Counted from the stretch's first letter, positions 1-8,733 are shown. The stretch: DNA of 64,000 nucleotides from Streptomyces fungicidicus (GCF_003665435.1 NZ_CP023407.1:2666001-2730000); one strand, 5' to 3'. Program-made: numbers and translations. The notes: generated by a model from the sequence alone, not told the origin.

Positions 1-230
1 CCATGCCGGCCGTGATGGAGCCGCCGGGGCTGTTGATGTACAGGTAGATGTCCTTGTCCGGGTCGGCGGCAAGGAGCAGCAGCTGTGCGGTGATCTTGTT
101 GGCGATGTCGTCGTCGACCGGCTGGCCGAGGAAGATGATCCGCTCGCCGAGCAGCCGGTTGTAGACCTGGTCGCCGAGGCCACCACCGATGGAGGGCTCG
201 CCGGCGGCTGAGGGCATCAGATTCGTCACG
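1..230 (-). CDS. clpP1: ATP-dependent Clp protease proteolytic subunit ClpP1 (partial, 5' end)
   Basis: Serine peptidase subunit of the cytoplasmic ClpP barrel, which degrades substrates unfolded by ClpX or ClpC. Only the N-terminal ~76 residues are inside the window. They include the strongly conserved stretches [27 protein letters not shown] and [10 protein letters not shown]. The catalytic Ser and His lie beyond the window edge. A GTG at 230 gives the usual Streptomyces start [12 protein letters not shown]; an ATG at 218 is an alternative. In Streptomyces a second gene, clpP2, normally follows. It is transcribed in the same direction as tig, with a terminator between them at 688-719. Confidence 0.93.
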
Positions 231-496
231 TATCCACCTGCTCGTCTTACGACGGCGCCGGGCCGTCTCACGTATCCCTGTGGGACTGGAGCCGTATTCG
301 GTGACTCTCGTCCCCTGGTATTCATGGACCCTAACGCGGTGACTCCGCCGGGGAATCCCGGTAACGGGGGTGTTCGCCGGGGGCGTAGCGCGGTGTGCTC
401 CGCGGTGTGCTCCGCGGGGAGCTGTGGGGGCCTTGTCGCCGTGGGGGGCGGTGGGGCGTGGGCGGCTGCGGGCCGTGGAGGGCTGATCGCGCAGTT

Positions 497-661
497 CCCC
501 GCGCCCCTGGGTTGGCTGTCCAGCCGTGCGGCGACGGGTGACGGAACTGATCGCGCCCACGCGGCGGAGCCGCAGATCGATACAGCCCCGCGCCCCTGGG
601 TTGGCTGTCCAGCCGTGCGGCGACGGGTGACGGAGCTGATCGGGCCCGGGCGGCGGAGGGG
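497..661. repeat. Two tandem copies of a ~76-bp Streptomyces-type intergenic repeat
   Basis: Copies at about 497-572 and 586-661 differ at only a few positions and are offset by 89 bp. The first 49 bases, starting CCCCGCGCCCCTGGGTTGG, are identical. Bases 490-506 (GCGCAGTTCCCCGCGCCCC) match the start of an interspersed element I know to be common between Streptomyces genes; only the first copy keeps that edge. Confidence 0.7.
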
Positions 662-687
662 GCCGGACGGGGTGTCCGGAGACAGCG

Positions 688-719
688 GGGCCCCGGGGTG
701 TGGTGCACCCCGGGGGCCC
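688..719 (-). terminator. Hairpin terminator after tig
   Basis: A 13-bp GC stem (688-700 with 706-719, one bulged C) closes a 5-base loop, 20 bases past the tig stop. There is no U-tract, as is usual for Streptomyces terminators. Confidence 0.7.
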
Positions 720-739
720 GGTGATCATGGTGGAGAGGA

Positions 740-2116
740 TCAGTCCTCGGTCTTCTCCTGGGCGGGGGCCTCCGTGGCCTCGGCCTCGGTGGTCTCGTCC
801 TCTTCCTCGTCGTCGAGGTCGACGACCTCGCCGTTGGTGTCCTTGACCGTGGCCTTCTCGACCACGACGGCCAGCGCCTTGCCGCGGGCGACCTCACCGA
901 CGAGGAGCGGGACCTGGCCCTGCTCGACGACGGCCTGGGCGAACTGGTCGGGGGACATGCCGGAGGAGGCCGCGCGCCGCATGAGGTGCTCGGTGAGCTC
1001 CTCCTGGCTGACGTTGAGCTTCTCCTGCTTGACGAGCTCGTCGAGCACGAACTGGGTCTTGATGCCCTTGACCGCGGCCTCACGGGTCTCGGTGTCGAAC
1101 TCCTCCTCGGTCTTGCCCTGGATCTCCAGGTACTTCGCGAGGTCGAGGCCCATCTGGCCGAGCTGGTGGTGCTCGAGGTTGTGCTTGCGGGTGTTGATCT
1201 CGTCCTCGAGCAGCTTCTCGGGGACCGGGACCTCGACCAGCTCGAGCAGCTTCTCCAGGACGCGCTCCTGGGCCTGCGTGGCCTGGTCGTACTGCTTCAT
1301 GTTCTCCAGGCGCTTGCGGCTGTCCGCCTTCAGCTCCTCGAAGGTGTCGAACTCGGACGCGAGCTGGGCGAACTCGTCGTCCAGCTCCGGCAGCTCGCGG
1401 GCGGCGACCTGGGAGACCTTGACGGTGACCTCGGCCTCCTTGCCGGCCGCCGAGCCGCCCTTGAGCTCGGAGGTGAAGGTGGCCTCGCCACCGGCCTCCA
1501 CGCCCTTCACGGCGTCGTCGATGCCGTCCAGCAGCTCGCCGGAGCCGATGGTGTAGGAGACGCCGCTGGCGACGCCGTCCTCGAGGACCTCGCCGTCGAC
1601 CTTGGCCTCCAGGTCGATGGTGACGACGTCGCCGTCCTCGGCGGCGCGCTCCACCGGGGAGGTGGAGGCGAAGCGCTCACGGAGCTGCTCGACCGACTTC
1701 TCGACGTCCTCGTCGGTGACCTCGACGGCGTCGACCTCGACCTCGATGCCGGAGTAGTCCGGGATCTCGATGGCGGGGCGGATGTCGACCTCGGCGGTGA
1801 AGTTCAGCGTCTCGCCGTCCTTCAGCTCCGTGATGTCGACCTCGGGCTGGCCCAGGGGGTTCAGCTCGGCCTCGTTGACGGCGTCGGTGTAGAACTTCGG
1901 GAGGGCGTCGTTGACGGCCTCCTCCAGCACCGCACCGCGGCCGAACCGCTGGTCGATGACCCGGGCCGGGACCTTGCCCTTGCGGAAGCCCTTCACCGTG
2001 ACCTGCTGGTTGATCTTCTTGTACGCCGCGTCGAGGCTGTCCTTGAGCTCCTCGAAGGGCACCTCGACAGTGAGCCGAACCCGGGTCGGGTTCAGGGTCT
2101 CCACGGCGCTCTTCAC
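740..2116 (-). CDS. tig: Trigger factor, ribosome-associated chaperone and prolyl isomerase
   Basis: Binds the ribosome exit tunnel and folds nascent chains. The 458-aa product is near the usual family length. The N-terminal ribosome-binding domain carries the signature [11 protein letters not shown] at about residues 43-53. A central FKBP-like domain (about 155-240) and a helical C-terminal domain follow, ending in a strongly acidic tail ([17 protein letters not shown]), a common feature of actinobacterial trigger factors. The start is GTG at 2116, preceded by AAGGAG at good spacing. It lies upstream of clpP1 on the same strand, a widespread arrangement coupling folding and degradation functions. 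Confidence 0.97.
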   Translation of the reverse strand: MKSAVETLNPTRVRLTVEVPFEELKDSLDAAYKKINQQVTVKGFRKGKVPARVIDQRFGRGAVLEEAVNDALPKFYTDAVNEAELNPLGQPEVDITELKDGETLNFTAEVDIRPAIEIPDYSGIEVEVDAVEVTDEDVEKSVEQLRERFASTSPVERAAEDGDVVTIDLEAKVDGEVLEDGVASGVSYTIGSGELLDGIDDAVKGVEAGGEATFTSELKGGSAAGKEAEVTVKVSQVAARELPELDDEFAQLASEFDTFEELKADSRKRLENMKQYDQATQAQERVLEKLLELVEVPVPEKLLEDEINTRKHNLEHHQLGQMGLDLAKYLEIQGKTEEEFDTETREAAVKGIKTQFVLDELVKQEKLNVSQEELTEHLMRRAASSGMSPDQFAQAVVEQGQVPLLVGEVARGKALAVVVEKATVKDTNGEVVDLDDEEEDETTEAEATEAPAQEKTED

Positions 2117-2222
2117 GGTTCGGTCTCCTTGTGGCTGACTTATCGGGTTCTGCCGGGACCAGAGAGGCCCGGCCGATTCGCCGCCCGGAGGACTTCAGAG
2201 ACACACAGGGCGCGCAGTTTGC

Positions 2223-2251
2223 ATAGTAACGGCAGCGGCTACGGCACCCAA
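2223..2251 (-). promoter_or_regulatory. Candidate tig promoter
   Basis: On the minus strand TTGGGT (2246-2251) is followed 17 bases later by TACTAT (2223-2228), a reasonable match to a HrdB-type promoter. This would give a leader of roughly 100 bases before the tig GTG. Confidence 0.4.
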
Positions 2252-2281
2252 AAGGCGATCACCGGTGCGTGGGCAGGTGGC

Positions 2282-2358
2282 TGGTCGGGGTGGCGGGATT
2301 TGAACCCACGGCCTTCCGCTCCCAAAGCGGACGCGCTACCAAGCTGCGCCACACCCCG
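2282..2358 (-). tRNA. tRNA-Pro (anticodon TGG)
   Basis: Complete cloverleaf on the minus strand: acceptor arms CGGGGTG/CACCCCG, anticodon stem TCCGC/GCGGA around loop TTTGGGA (anticodon TGG, reads CCA), and a TTCAAAT T-loop. The discriminator A is followed by an encoded CCA at 2282-2284, so the mature gene is 77 nt with CCA. Confidence 0.96.
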
Positions 2359-2524
2359 TCTGGTGCGACACGTAGGGTACATGCATGCAGGCGGGACGGC
2401 CGCCGTATTTCCCGTCGCGGTGCGGTACCGGGGGCGTTCCGGAAACGGGGTGTGCGACGAGGGCGTGCAACCCGCTACGATGCCTGTCAGTGCCGCGGGC
2501 CTCCTGGACCACGGCGCGACCAGT

Positions 2525-2595
2525 GCGGGCGTAGCTCAATGGTAGAGCCCTAGTCTTCCAAACTAGCTACGCGGGTTCGATTCCCGTCGCCCGCT
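2525..2595 (+). tRNA. tRNA-Gly (anticodon TCC)
   Basis: Complete 71-nt cloverleaf: acceptor arms GCGGGCG/CGCCCGC, anticodon stem CTAGT/ACTAG around loop CTTCCAA (anticodon TCC, reads GGA), and TTCGATT T-loop. CCA is not encoded. A TACGAT box at 2476-2481 about 44 bases upstream could be its -10. A strong terminator follows. I saw no integrase or duplicated 3' end nearby, so it does not look like an occupied attachment site. Confidence 0.96.
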
Positions 2596-2601
2596 CTCAC
2601 G

Positions 2602-2650
2602 GCCCGGGGCCGGGCGGAGGAGAGATCCTCCGCCCGGCCCCGGGCGTTTT
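2602..2650 (+). terminator. Strong terminator of tRNA-Gly
   Basis: A perfect 20-bp inverted repeat (2602-2621 with 2626-2645) around a GAGA tetraloop is followed by GTTTTC. It also lies just past the 3' end of the small minus-strand gene ending at 2684, so it may act in both directions. Confidence 0.9.
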
Positions 2651-2683
2651 CCTGAAGCTTCCGCGCGGGTGCGGGCGGGGGAT

Positions 2684-2878
2684 TCAGAAGCTGATCGAGT
2701 TGATCATCTCGGCTATCGAGTCCAGGAACCGCTGGATGTCGTCGGCCATGCCGGTCGAGGCGAGGAAGAAGCCGAAGAGCACGGCGACCACCGCCGGCCC
2801 CGCCTTGAGGGAGCCGCCTCTCATCAACACCACCAGGATGATCCCCAACAGCAGCACCACGGACAGTGAAATGGCCAC
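2684..2878 (-). CDS. Small two-helix membrane protein of unknown function
   Basis: A 64-aa product with two likely membrane segments: residues 3-19 (ISLSVVLLLGIILVVLM) and about 27-43 (GPAVVAVLFGFFLASTG). A short basic loop (RGGSLKAG) separates them, followed by an amphipathic tail (DDIQRFLDSIAEMINSI). Codon use is normal for the genome. I recognise the arrangement as a small conserved Streptomyces membrane protein encoded next to this tRNA, but know no function. It ends beside the shared hairpin at 2602-2645. No partner gene is close, so no role is proposed. Confidence 0.75.
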   Translation of the reverse strand: MAISLSVVLLLGIILVVLMRGGSLKAGPAVVAVLFGFFLASTGMADDIQRFLDSIAEMINSISF

Positions 2879-3514
2879 AACTGATCACACCCTCGGTCGG
2901 TTCCGCTTCCCCGGCCCGGGCGACGCGACCCCGCGCACCCCGCCAGAACCATCGTGCCACCAACACGGCCCCCCTATGCGGCCGCTGACGCATCATCCGT
3001 CACGTCGTGGCCGGACCGGTCCGGCCACGACCGCCCCGGCGGCCGCCCGTACGGGCCGACGACACCGTGTCGTACGGCAATTCGAAGGGGCATCGGCGCA
3101 CGGAATTCGCCCGGATCGTTTCCGTCCCCACACAATGCGTTCGCAGCCATTTCGAATTGTCGCCGCACCCGCCCCAACAACCGTACGGGGAAACGGGAAT
3201 AGGTGAGCGAATCCAGGCAAATCACCGGAGTCGCCTGCCGGTCGCATACGTGACGCAATCCGGAATAATCGTGACAAGGAACCCCGGTGCGACACCCAAG
3301 CCCCATATCAGCACAGTGTGTTGGCCATCACTTCGACCGTGCCGCACACATTCCCCGATCCGGGGTATCCGAGGCGAATACCAGGACCGACGTCGGGCGT
3401 TTTACGAAATCCCGCGGACAACGCTAGGGTGCCTCAGATGTTCCACGCTGCCTCGTCCCCCGCAAGCGCAGCGAGCTCACCGATCGACTCCCCGAGTTAC
3501 CGCCGGGAGGGTCA
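2879..3514. other. Long gene-poor, lower-GC spacer
   Basis: The 636 bases between the small membrane gene and the acyltransferase gene contain no supported gene. From about 3050 to 3420 the composition is clearly less GC-rich than the neighbours. A 9-bp inverted repeat CAATTCGAA (3078-3086) / TTCGAATTG (3151-3159) is spaced about 64 bases apart. The 3' part carries the candidate acyltransferase promoter. It may be a remnant of lost genes or a long regulatory region; nothing decides between these. Confidence 0.5.
3401..3430 (+). promoter_or_regulatory. Candidate promoter of the acyltransferase gene
   Basis: TTTACG (3401-3406), an 18-base spacer and TAGGGT (3425-3430) resemble a Streptomyces vegetative promoter. 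The predicted leader of about 80 bases ends in the GGGAGGG ribosome site before the GTG at 3515. Confidence 0.4.
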
Positions 3515-4702
3515 GTGACGGACTCGCAGCGACCGTACGGCAACCGCAGGACGCCGCTCCCCCCGGCACAGTCACCGGCGCCCGGAGTGCCGAGTCCGCG
3601 CGCGGAGAGCCGGCGGAGCGACCGGCCGGCGCCGTCCGGCAAACAGCGCGACGCGTTCTTCGACAACGCCAAGTACCTGGCGATCGTGCTGGTGGCGGTC
3701 GGCCACTCCTGGGAGCCGCTCAAGGGCGACAGCCGGGTGCTGGAGGCGGCGTACTCGGTCGTCTACTCGTTCCACATGCCGGCCTTCATCATCATCTCCG
3801 GCTTCTTCTCGCGCAGTTTCGACATGCGGCCCGACCGGCTGCGGCGGCTGATCACCGGCGTCGTCGTGCCGTACATCGTGTTCGAGACGGCGTACCCCCT
3901 GTTCAAGCGGGTCGTCGACAACGATCCGCAGCAGGACATCAGCCTGCTCGACCCCTGGTACCTGACCTGGTTCCTGGTCGCGCTGTTCATCTGGCGGCTG
4001 ACCACGCCGATCTGGAACGCGGTGCGGCACCCGCTGCCGCTGGCCCTCGGAATCGCCATGCTGGCCAGCGTCACCCCCAGCATCGGCGACGACCTCGACC
4101 TGCAGCGCGTGCTGCAGTTCCTGCCCTACTTCGTGCTGGGTCTGTGCATGAAGCCCGAGCACTTCCACATGGTGCGCCGCCGGTCGGTGCGGATCCTGGC
4201 GGTGCCGGTGTTCGCGGCGGCGCTCGTGTTCGGCTGGTGGGCCGTGCCGCGGATGAACACCGCCTGGTTCTACCACCGTGACGCCGCCCAGGAGCTGGGC
4301 GCGCCCTGGTGGGCCGGTCCGGTCATGGTGCTCGCCATGTTCGGCTGCTCGCTGCTGCTGACCGCCTGCTTCTTCGCCTGGGTGCCGGGCCGCCACATGT
4401 GGTTCACGGCACTCGGCGCGGGCACCCTGTACGGCTATCTGCTGCACGGCTTCGTGGTGAAGGCGGGCGACTACCGGGGCTGGTTCGAGCACGACGTGCT
4501 GCACGGGCCGCTCGGCGAGATCGCGGTGAGCGTCCTCGCGGCGGTCCTGGTGACGGCGCTGTGCACCCGGCCGGTCCGGCGGGTCTTCCGGTTCGTGATG
4601 GAGCCGAGGATGGACTGGGCCTTCAAACGGGACGCCGCCGAACTGGCCCGCGAACGCGAACGCGCGCAGAAGCGGGAGACCCGGGAGAAGGTTTCCGCCT
4701 AG
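3515..4702 (+). CDS. Acyltransferase family 3 membrane protein
   Basis: A 395-aa integral membrane protein. After a ~45-residue Pro/Arg/Ser-rich cytoplasmic head comes the typical acyltransferase-3 opening, FFDNAKYLAIVLVAVGHSWEPL, with the His needed for acyl transfer. SFHMPAFIIISGFFS follows, then about ten hydrophobic segments and a basic C-terminal tail (ARERERAQKRETREK). Such proteins move acetyl or other acyl groups onto surface sugars or glycopolymers; the substrate here is unknown. The GTG start follows GGGAGGG at good spacing. The gene stands alone, convergent with the HD-domain gene 40 bases downstream. Confidence 0.85.
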   Translation: MTDSQRPYGNRRTPLPPAQSPAPGVPSPRAESRRSDRPAPSGKQRDAFFDNAKYLAIVLVAVGHSWEPLKGDSRVLEAAYSVVYSFHMPAFIIISGFFSRSFDMRPDRLRRLITGVVVPYIVFETAYPLFKRVVDNDPQQDISLLDPWYLTWFLVALFIWRLTTPIWNAVRHPLPLALGIAMLASVTPSIGDDLDLQRVLQFLPYFVLGLCMKPEHFHMVRRRSVRILAVPVFAAALVFGWWAVPRMNTAWFYHRDAAQELGAPWWAGPVMVLAMFGCSLLLTACFFAWVPGRHMWFTALGAGTLYGYLLHGFVVKAGDYRGWFEHDVLHGPLGEIAVSVLAAVLVTALCTRPVRRVFRFVMEPRMDWAFKRDAAELARERERAQKRETREKVSA

Positions 4703-4742
4703 GTCCGCCCAGGTCCTTCCGGAGCGGGCCCCACCACGCGAT

Positions 4743-5195
4743 TCACACCAGACCGAGAAGTGCGCGCATCCGCGCGTACTTCTCGGTCAGTCGTGTGCGG
4801 GTCGGCCCGTCCAGCACGGCGAGGCGGGCCGGGTCGGCGTTGTGCGCCAGGTCCGCCTCCTTCACCAGCAGTGCGCCGGGGGTGGCGAGAACACGGGCCG
4901 CGTACGCCTCGGGAGGCTCCCCCGGCAGCTTGGTGACCGCGAGGACGATGTCCTTGGTCCGCCGGGTCAGCGCGGCCTCCTCCAGCCACCGCCGCGACAG
5001 TCTGCCGTCCTCGACGGCGTCGTGCAGCCAGGCCGCCGCGATCTGCTCCTCGTCGCCGCCGCGGGCCCGTACGCCCTCGGCGACGGCCCGCAGGTGCTCG
5101 GCGTAGGGGCGGCCCGCCTTGTCGGTCTGTCCGGCGTGCGCGGCGCGGGCGGTGGACTCGATCTCGGCCAGGGGCGGCGGTGTCGTCTCGGTCAC
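4743..5195 (-). CDS. Small HD-domain phosphohydrolase (MESH1/SpoT-hydrolase-like)
   Basis: A 150-aa single-domain protein with the metal-binding pattern of HD hydrolases: AAHAGQTDKAGRPYAEH near residue 20, AAWLHDAVED near 54-63, and EADLAHNADPARL near 113-125. The pattern matches small stand-alone relatives of the (p)ppGpp hydrolase domain of RelA/SpoT, but there is no synthetase domain, so alarmone hydrolysis is an inference. ATG start at 5195. It ends 18 bases upstream of nothing else on its strand and may be co-transcribed with the phosphatase gene that begins at 6392, whose stop is 18 bases before this start. An 11-bp hairpin lies inside its last codons. Confidence 0.8.
   Translation of the reverse strand: MTETTPPPLAEIESTARAAHAGQTDKAGRPYAEHLRAVAEGVRARGGDEEQIAAAWLHDAVEDGRLSRRWLEEAALTRRTKDIVLAVTKLPGEPPEAYAARVLATPGALLVKEADLAHNADPARLAVLDGPTRTRLTEKYARMRALLGLV
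4751..4788. terminator. Hairpin embedded in the 3' end of the HD gene
   Basis: GACCGAGAAGT (4751-4761) pairs perfectly with ACTTCTCGGTC (4778-4788), extended inward by GC pairs. It sits within the last ~15 codons of the minus-strand HD gene and just beyond the convergent acyltransferase gene, so it may terminate both transcripts. Confidence 0.5.
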
Positions 5196-5213
5196 CGCTC
5201 CAGTGTGCCCGGG

Positions 5214-6392
5214 TCAGCGGGCGGCGGAGGCCGTCGGACCCTCGCGGCAGATGAGCAGCAGCGCACGGTCGTCGTTGACGTCCTTGGCGACCGCTTCGAT
5301 GAGGTGCCAGGCGGCGCCGTGGAAGCCGCCCGCGACATAGCGGTCGGCCTCTCCGGTGAGGCGGTCGATGCCCTCGACGATGTCCCGGTCGGAGGTCTCC
5401 ACCAGGCCGTCCGTGAACAGCATCAGCACGTCGCCGGGGCGCAGCGAGCCCTTCACCGAGTCGAACTGGGCGCCGTCGTACACGCCGAGCAGCGGGCCGT
5501 CGGCCGCCTTCTCCTCCCAGCGTCCGCTGCCCGCGCTGAGCTGCAGGCCCGGCGGGTGTCCCGCGGAGTAGAGCTCGTAGTCGCCGGAGTCCAGGTCGAG
5601 CACGAGGTGGATGGAGGTGGCGAAGCCCTCGTCCCAGTCCTGGCGCAGCAGATAGCCGTTGGCGGCCGGCAGGAAGGCGTGCGGCGGAAGGCTGCCGAGG
5701 AGGCCGCCGAAGGCGCCCGACAGCAGCAGGGCGCGGGACGCGGCGTCCATGCCCTTGCCGGAGACGTCGGTGAGCACGACCTCCAGGGTGCGCCCGCCGT
5801 TGGTGCGGGCCGCGACCACGAAGTCGCCCGAGAAGGACTGGCCGCCGGCCGGGCGCAGGGCCATCTCCCGGTGCCAGCCGTCCGGCAGCTTCGGCAGCTT
5901 GCTCTGCACCCGGATGCGTTCGCGCAGGTCGAACAGCATGGTGCCGCCGCGCCGCCAGGGCACGCCGACCCGGCTGCGGAACTGGGCGACGAGCAGTCCG
6001 AAGAAGCCGCAGGCGGCGACGACCAGGACCACGCCGGGGGTGACGCGGGCGGCGCCCTCGGTGTAGGGGCCGAGCCGCACCGACTCGACGATCAGCGCGG
6101 TCGCCGCGGCCGCGTACAGGCCGAGCAGGCTCGCCGGGCGCAGCAGCAGGCCGCCGGCGACGATCGGCAGGACGAGTGCGGCGGGCGCGCACCACACGGA
6201 GTTGGCGAGGGTTCCGGCCGCGATCAGCGGGACGGAGAGGAGCAGTCCGGCGAGCGCGATCCAGTCCGAGCCGTCGCCGCGGAAGTAGTCGACGGCGGCC
6301 CGGCGCATGCCGACGCGGGCCCGGTGCCACTGCTTCTTCAACCGGGCCGTGAACGTGTCGGCTGCCGCGCGCCGCTGTCGTCCTGCTGCCAT
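5214..6392 (-). CDS. Membrane-anchored PP2C-type (SpoIIE/RsbU-like) serine/threonine phosphatase
   Basis: The 392-aa product has a basic N-terminus, about four membrane segments between residues 45 and 140 (including WIALAGLLLSVPLIAAGTL), then a SpoIIE-type catalytic domain from about 170. Metal-binding and family motifs are visible: SGDFVVA, VVLTDVSGKGMDA, YSAGHPPGL and LMLFTDGLVETSD. Such enzymes usually dephosphorylate anti-anti-sigma factors. No partner switch gene is adjacent, so the target is unknown, and no PAS, GAF or response-regulator input domain is visible. ATG start at 6392; divergent from the acetyltransferase gene at 6556. Confidence 0.88.
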   Translation of the reverse strand: MAAGRQRRAAADTFTARLKKQWHRARVGMRRAAVDYFRGDGSDWIALAGLLLSVPLIAAGTLANSVWCAPAALVLPIVAGGLLLRPASLLGLYAAAATALIVESVRLGPYTEGAARVTPGVVLVVAACGFFGLLVAQFRSRVGVPWRRGGTMLFDLRERIRVQSKLPKLPDGWHREMALRPAGGQSFSGDFVVAARTNGGRTLEVVLTDVSGKGMDAASRALLLSGAFGGLLGSLPPHAFLPAANGYLLRQDWDEGFATSIHLVLDLDSGDYELYSAGHPPGLQLSAGSGRWEEKAADGPLLGVYDGAQFDSVKGSLRPGDVLMLFTDGLVETSDRDIVEGIDRLTGEADRYVAGGFHGAAWHLIEAVAKDVNDDRALLLICREGPTASAAR

Positions 6393-6555
6393 TAGTTCGG
6401 GACCCTATCCATCGGACCGGCCACTTGGCACGGGAGGTCCTGGTTGTCCCCTCGCCGGGGCGGACTTCACACAGTGAACTTCACCTGGCGCCGTCGTGTG
6501 GCCGCCCGGGAGAAATTCCCTCGCCCGGCCCGTGCGGTCCTGGTACGCATGGTCC

Positions 6556-7806
6556 ATGGGCGACAACGGTGTTGATGCGGTGACCGGGCCACGCGTGCTG
6601 CGGCGGGAGGAGTGGGACACCTGGTACGGCACTCTGGTCCGTGCCTTCGGCGGATTCCCGGAGCCGGCCGAGGAACTGGAGCTGTTCCGGGAGCTGACGG
6701 AGACCGACCGTTCCCTCGGTGTGTGGGACGGCGACGGGTGCGTGGGGACGGCCGGCGCGTTCTCGTTCCGGCTGACCGTGCCCGGGGGCGCGGCGGTGCC
6801 GGCCGCGGGCGTCACGATGGTCGGCGTGGCCGCCACGCACCGGCGGCGCGGGGTGCTGACGTCGATGATGCGGCGGCAGCTGGACGACGTGCGGTCCTGG
6901 GGCGAGCCGCTGGCGGTGCTCACGGCGTCCGAGCCGGCGATCTACGGGCGGTTCGGGTACGGGGCGGCCACCTTCCAGGTGAACGCGGAGATCGACACGA
7001 GCCGGACGACGCTGGCGGTGCCGGAGGGCACGGACGGCGTGCGGCTGCGGTACGCGGCGCCCGCCGAGGTGCTCGGCGCGTGCGAGGCGGTGTACGCCCG
7101 GCTGGTGCCGGGGCGGCCGGGGATGCTGGCGCGCCGGCCGGGCTGGGAACGGCTGGGGACGCTCGACCCGGAGAGCCGCCGGGACGGGGCGTCTCCGCTG
7201 CAGTGCGTGGTGGCGGAGCGGGACGGCGAGACGGTCGGGTACGCGCGGTTCCGGGTGAAGCCCGGCTGGGGGCCGGCCGGGCCCGACGGCACGGTGGTGC
7301 TGAGCGCGCTGGACGCGCTGGATCCGGCGGCGGACGCCGCGCTGTGGCGGTTCCTGTTCGACGTCGACCTGACCTCGCGGCTGGTGGCGCGCGGCCGGCC
7401 GGTCGACGAGGGATGGCAGCACATGGTGTCCGACATCCGCCGGTGCCGGCCGGAGCTGCGGGACGCGCTGTACGTACGGCTGGTCGACGTGGGGGCGGCG
7501 CTGCAGGCGCGGACGTACCGGGCGCCGGTGGACGTGGTGTTCGACGTGGAGGACGCCTTCTGCCCCTGGAACACCGGGCGTTGGCGGCTGAGCGGGGACG
7601 CCAAGGGGGCGTCCTGCGAGCGTACCGAGGACGCGGCCGATCTCGCCCTGTCCGTAAGGGAGTTGGGCGCGGTCTATCTGGGCGGGGTGGGTCTGACGGC
7701 GCTGGCGGCGGCCGGCCGGGTGCGCGAGCTGCGGCGCGGCGCGCTGGCGGAGGCGTCGCCTGCGTTCGGTAGCGACCCGGCGCCGTGGCTGCCGCACGGC
7801 TTCTGA
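6556..7806 (+). CDS. GNAT N-acetyltransferase, Eis-like
   Basis: A 416-aa protein with the length and layout of the Eis family: an N-terminal GNAT fold with the acetyl-CoA loop GVAATHRRRGVLTSMMRRQL near residues 95-115, a second GNAT-like half, and a C-terminal sterol-carrier-like domain. It ends in Phe (LPHGF), as Eis proteins typically do because the C-terminal carboxylate takes part in catalysis. Relatives acetylate amines of aminoglycosides or peptides; the substrate here is unknown. The ATG at 6556 is preferred because the domain begins right after it; an upstream extension would add low-quality residues. No clear ribosome site is seen. Confidence 0.85.
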   Translation: MGDNGVDAVTGPRVLRREEWDTWYGTLVRAFGGFPEPAEELELFRELTETDRSLGVWDGDGCVGTAGAFSFRLTVPGGAAVPAAGVTMVGVAATHRRRGVLTSMMRRQLDDVRSWGEPLAVLTASEPAIYGRFGYGAATFQVNAEIDTSRTTLAVPEGTDGVRLRYAAPAEVLGACEAVYARLVPGRPGMLARRPGWERLGTLDPESRRDGASPLQCVVAERDGETVGYARFRVKPGWGPAGPDGTVVLSALDALDPAADAALWRFLFDVDLTSRLVARGRPVDEGWQHMVSDIRRCRPELRDALYVRLVDVGAALQARTYRAPVDVVFDVEDAFCPWNTGRWRLSGDAKGASCERTEDAADLALSVRELGAVYLGGVGLTALAAAGRVRELRRGALAEASPAFGSDPAPWLPHGF

Positions 7807-7810
7807 GGGT

Positions 7811-8632
7811 TCAGGGGCGCTGGCAGGCGGGGCACCAGAAGAGGTTGCGGGCGGCGAGGCCGGCGGTGCGGATCTCGCCGCCGCAGAGGTGGCAGGGCAG
7901 GTTCGCCCTGCGGTAGACGTACACCTCGCCGCCGTGGTCGTCGACGCGCGGCGGGCGGCCCATGGCCTCGGGGGTGTGTTCGGGGCGGACGGTGTCGATG
8001 CGGTTGTTGCGGACGCCCTCGCGCATCAGCGCGACCAGGTCGGCCCAGATCGCGTCCCACTGGGCGCGCGTGATGTCCCGGCCCGCGCGGTAGGGGTCGA
8101 CACGGTGCCGGAAGAGGACCTCGGCGCGGTAGACGTTGCCCACGCCCGCGACGACCTTCTGGTCCATGAGGAGCGCGGCGATCGTCGTACGGCTGCGGCT
8201 GATCCTGCGGTACGCCTGGTCCGGGTCGGCGTCCGGGCGGAGCGGGTCGGGGCCGAGCCGGTCGTGGACCGCCCGCTTCTCTCCGTCGGTGATCAGGGCG
8301 CAGGTGGTGGGGCCGCGCAGGTCGACGTAGGAGAGGCCGTCGGCCAGGCGCAGGCGGACGGTGTCCGTGGGCGGGGGCACCGGGGCCGGTCCGAAGGTGA
8401 CCTTGCCGAAGAGGCCGAGGTGGATGTGGACCCACTCGGCGGGCTCGGGGCCGCCGAAGCCGAGGAAGAGGTGCTTTCCGTGGGCGTCGGTGGTGTGCAG
8501 CGGCGTGCGGTCGAGGAGGGCGGCGGCGTCGGCGAACTTGCCCTGGGGGCTGGTGACGCGCAGCGGTGTGCCGGTGGCGAAGGCGGCGGCGTAGTCCTGG
8601 GCCAGCCGGTGGATGGTGTGGCCTTCCGGCAC
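7811..8632 (-). CDS. nei: Fpg/Nei-family DNA glycosylase (endonuclease VIII type)
   Basis: Removes oxidised bases from DNA and cuts the strand by beta/delta elimination. The GTG at 8632 places Pro2-Glu3 (PEGHTIHRL) at the N-terminus, which the enzyme needs because Pro2 is the nucleophile. The helix-two-turn-helix segment ALLMDQKVVAGVGNVYRAEVLF and a C-terminal zinc finger (PCHLCGG ... FWCPAC) are intact in 273 aa. PEGHT at the start fits the Nei side of the family better than Fpg (usually PELPEV). It lies about 100 bases downstream of rpiB on the same strand, and ends 4 bases from the convergent acetyltransferase gene. Confidence 0.93.
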   Translation of the reverse strand: MPEGHTIHRLAQDYAAAFATGTPLRVTSPQGKFADAAALLDRTPLHTTDAHGKHLFLGFGGPEPAEWVHIHLGLFGKVTFGPAPVPPPTDTVRLRLADGLSYVDLRGPTTCALITDGEKRAVHDRLGPDPLRPDADPDQAYRRISRSRTTIAALLMDQKVVAGVGNVYRAEVLFRHRVDPYRAGRDITRAQWDAIWADLVALMREGVRNNRIDTVRPEHTPEAMGRPPRVDDHGGEVYVYRRANLPCHLCGGEIRTAGLAARNLFWCPACQRP

Positions 8633-8733
8633 GGGGGTGTCCTTTTCCTGCCGCGGCCGGGAGACCCTGCCCGGCCCGGGTTCGGCGGTGTCCTCCCCCG
8701 GCGCGCGCGGCACCGGGGGAGGTCCGGACGGCG

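Larger units (their letters stand above)
231..739. other. Gene-free spacer between tig and clpP1
   Basis: This 509-base spacer has no credible gene. It holds the tig terminator (688-719), a tandem repeat (497-661) and presumably the clpP1 promoter near 231-330, where base composition drops slightly. Open frames crossing it are by-products of high GC. Confidence 0.7.

Noticed and set aside
2525..2650. tRNA-Gly end considered as an integration site for a mobile element
   Set aside because: The tRNA is followed directly by its own perfect terminator. No integrase, excisionase or second copy of the tRNA 3' end is visible.
3318..3518. Small open frame in the long spacer before the acyltransferase gene
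   Set aside because: No ribosome site, Pro/Ser-rich sequence without pattern, and it overlaps the candidate promoter and the GTG start of the real gene.
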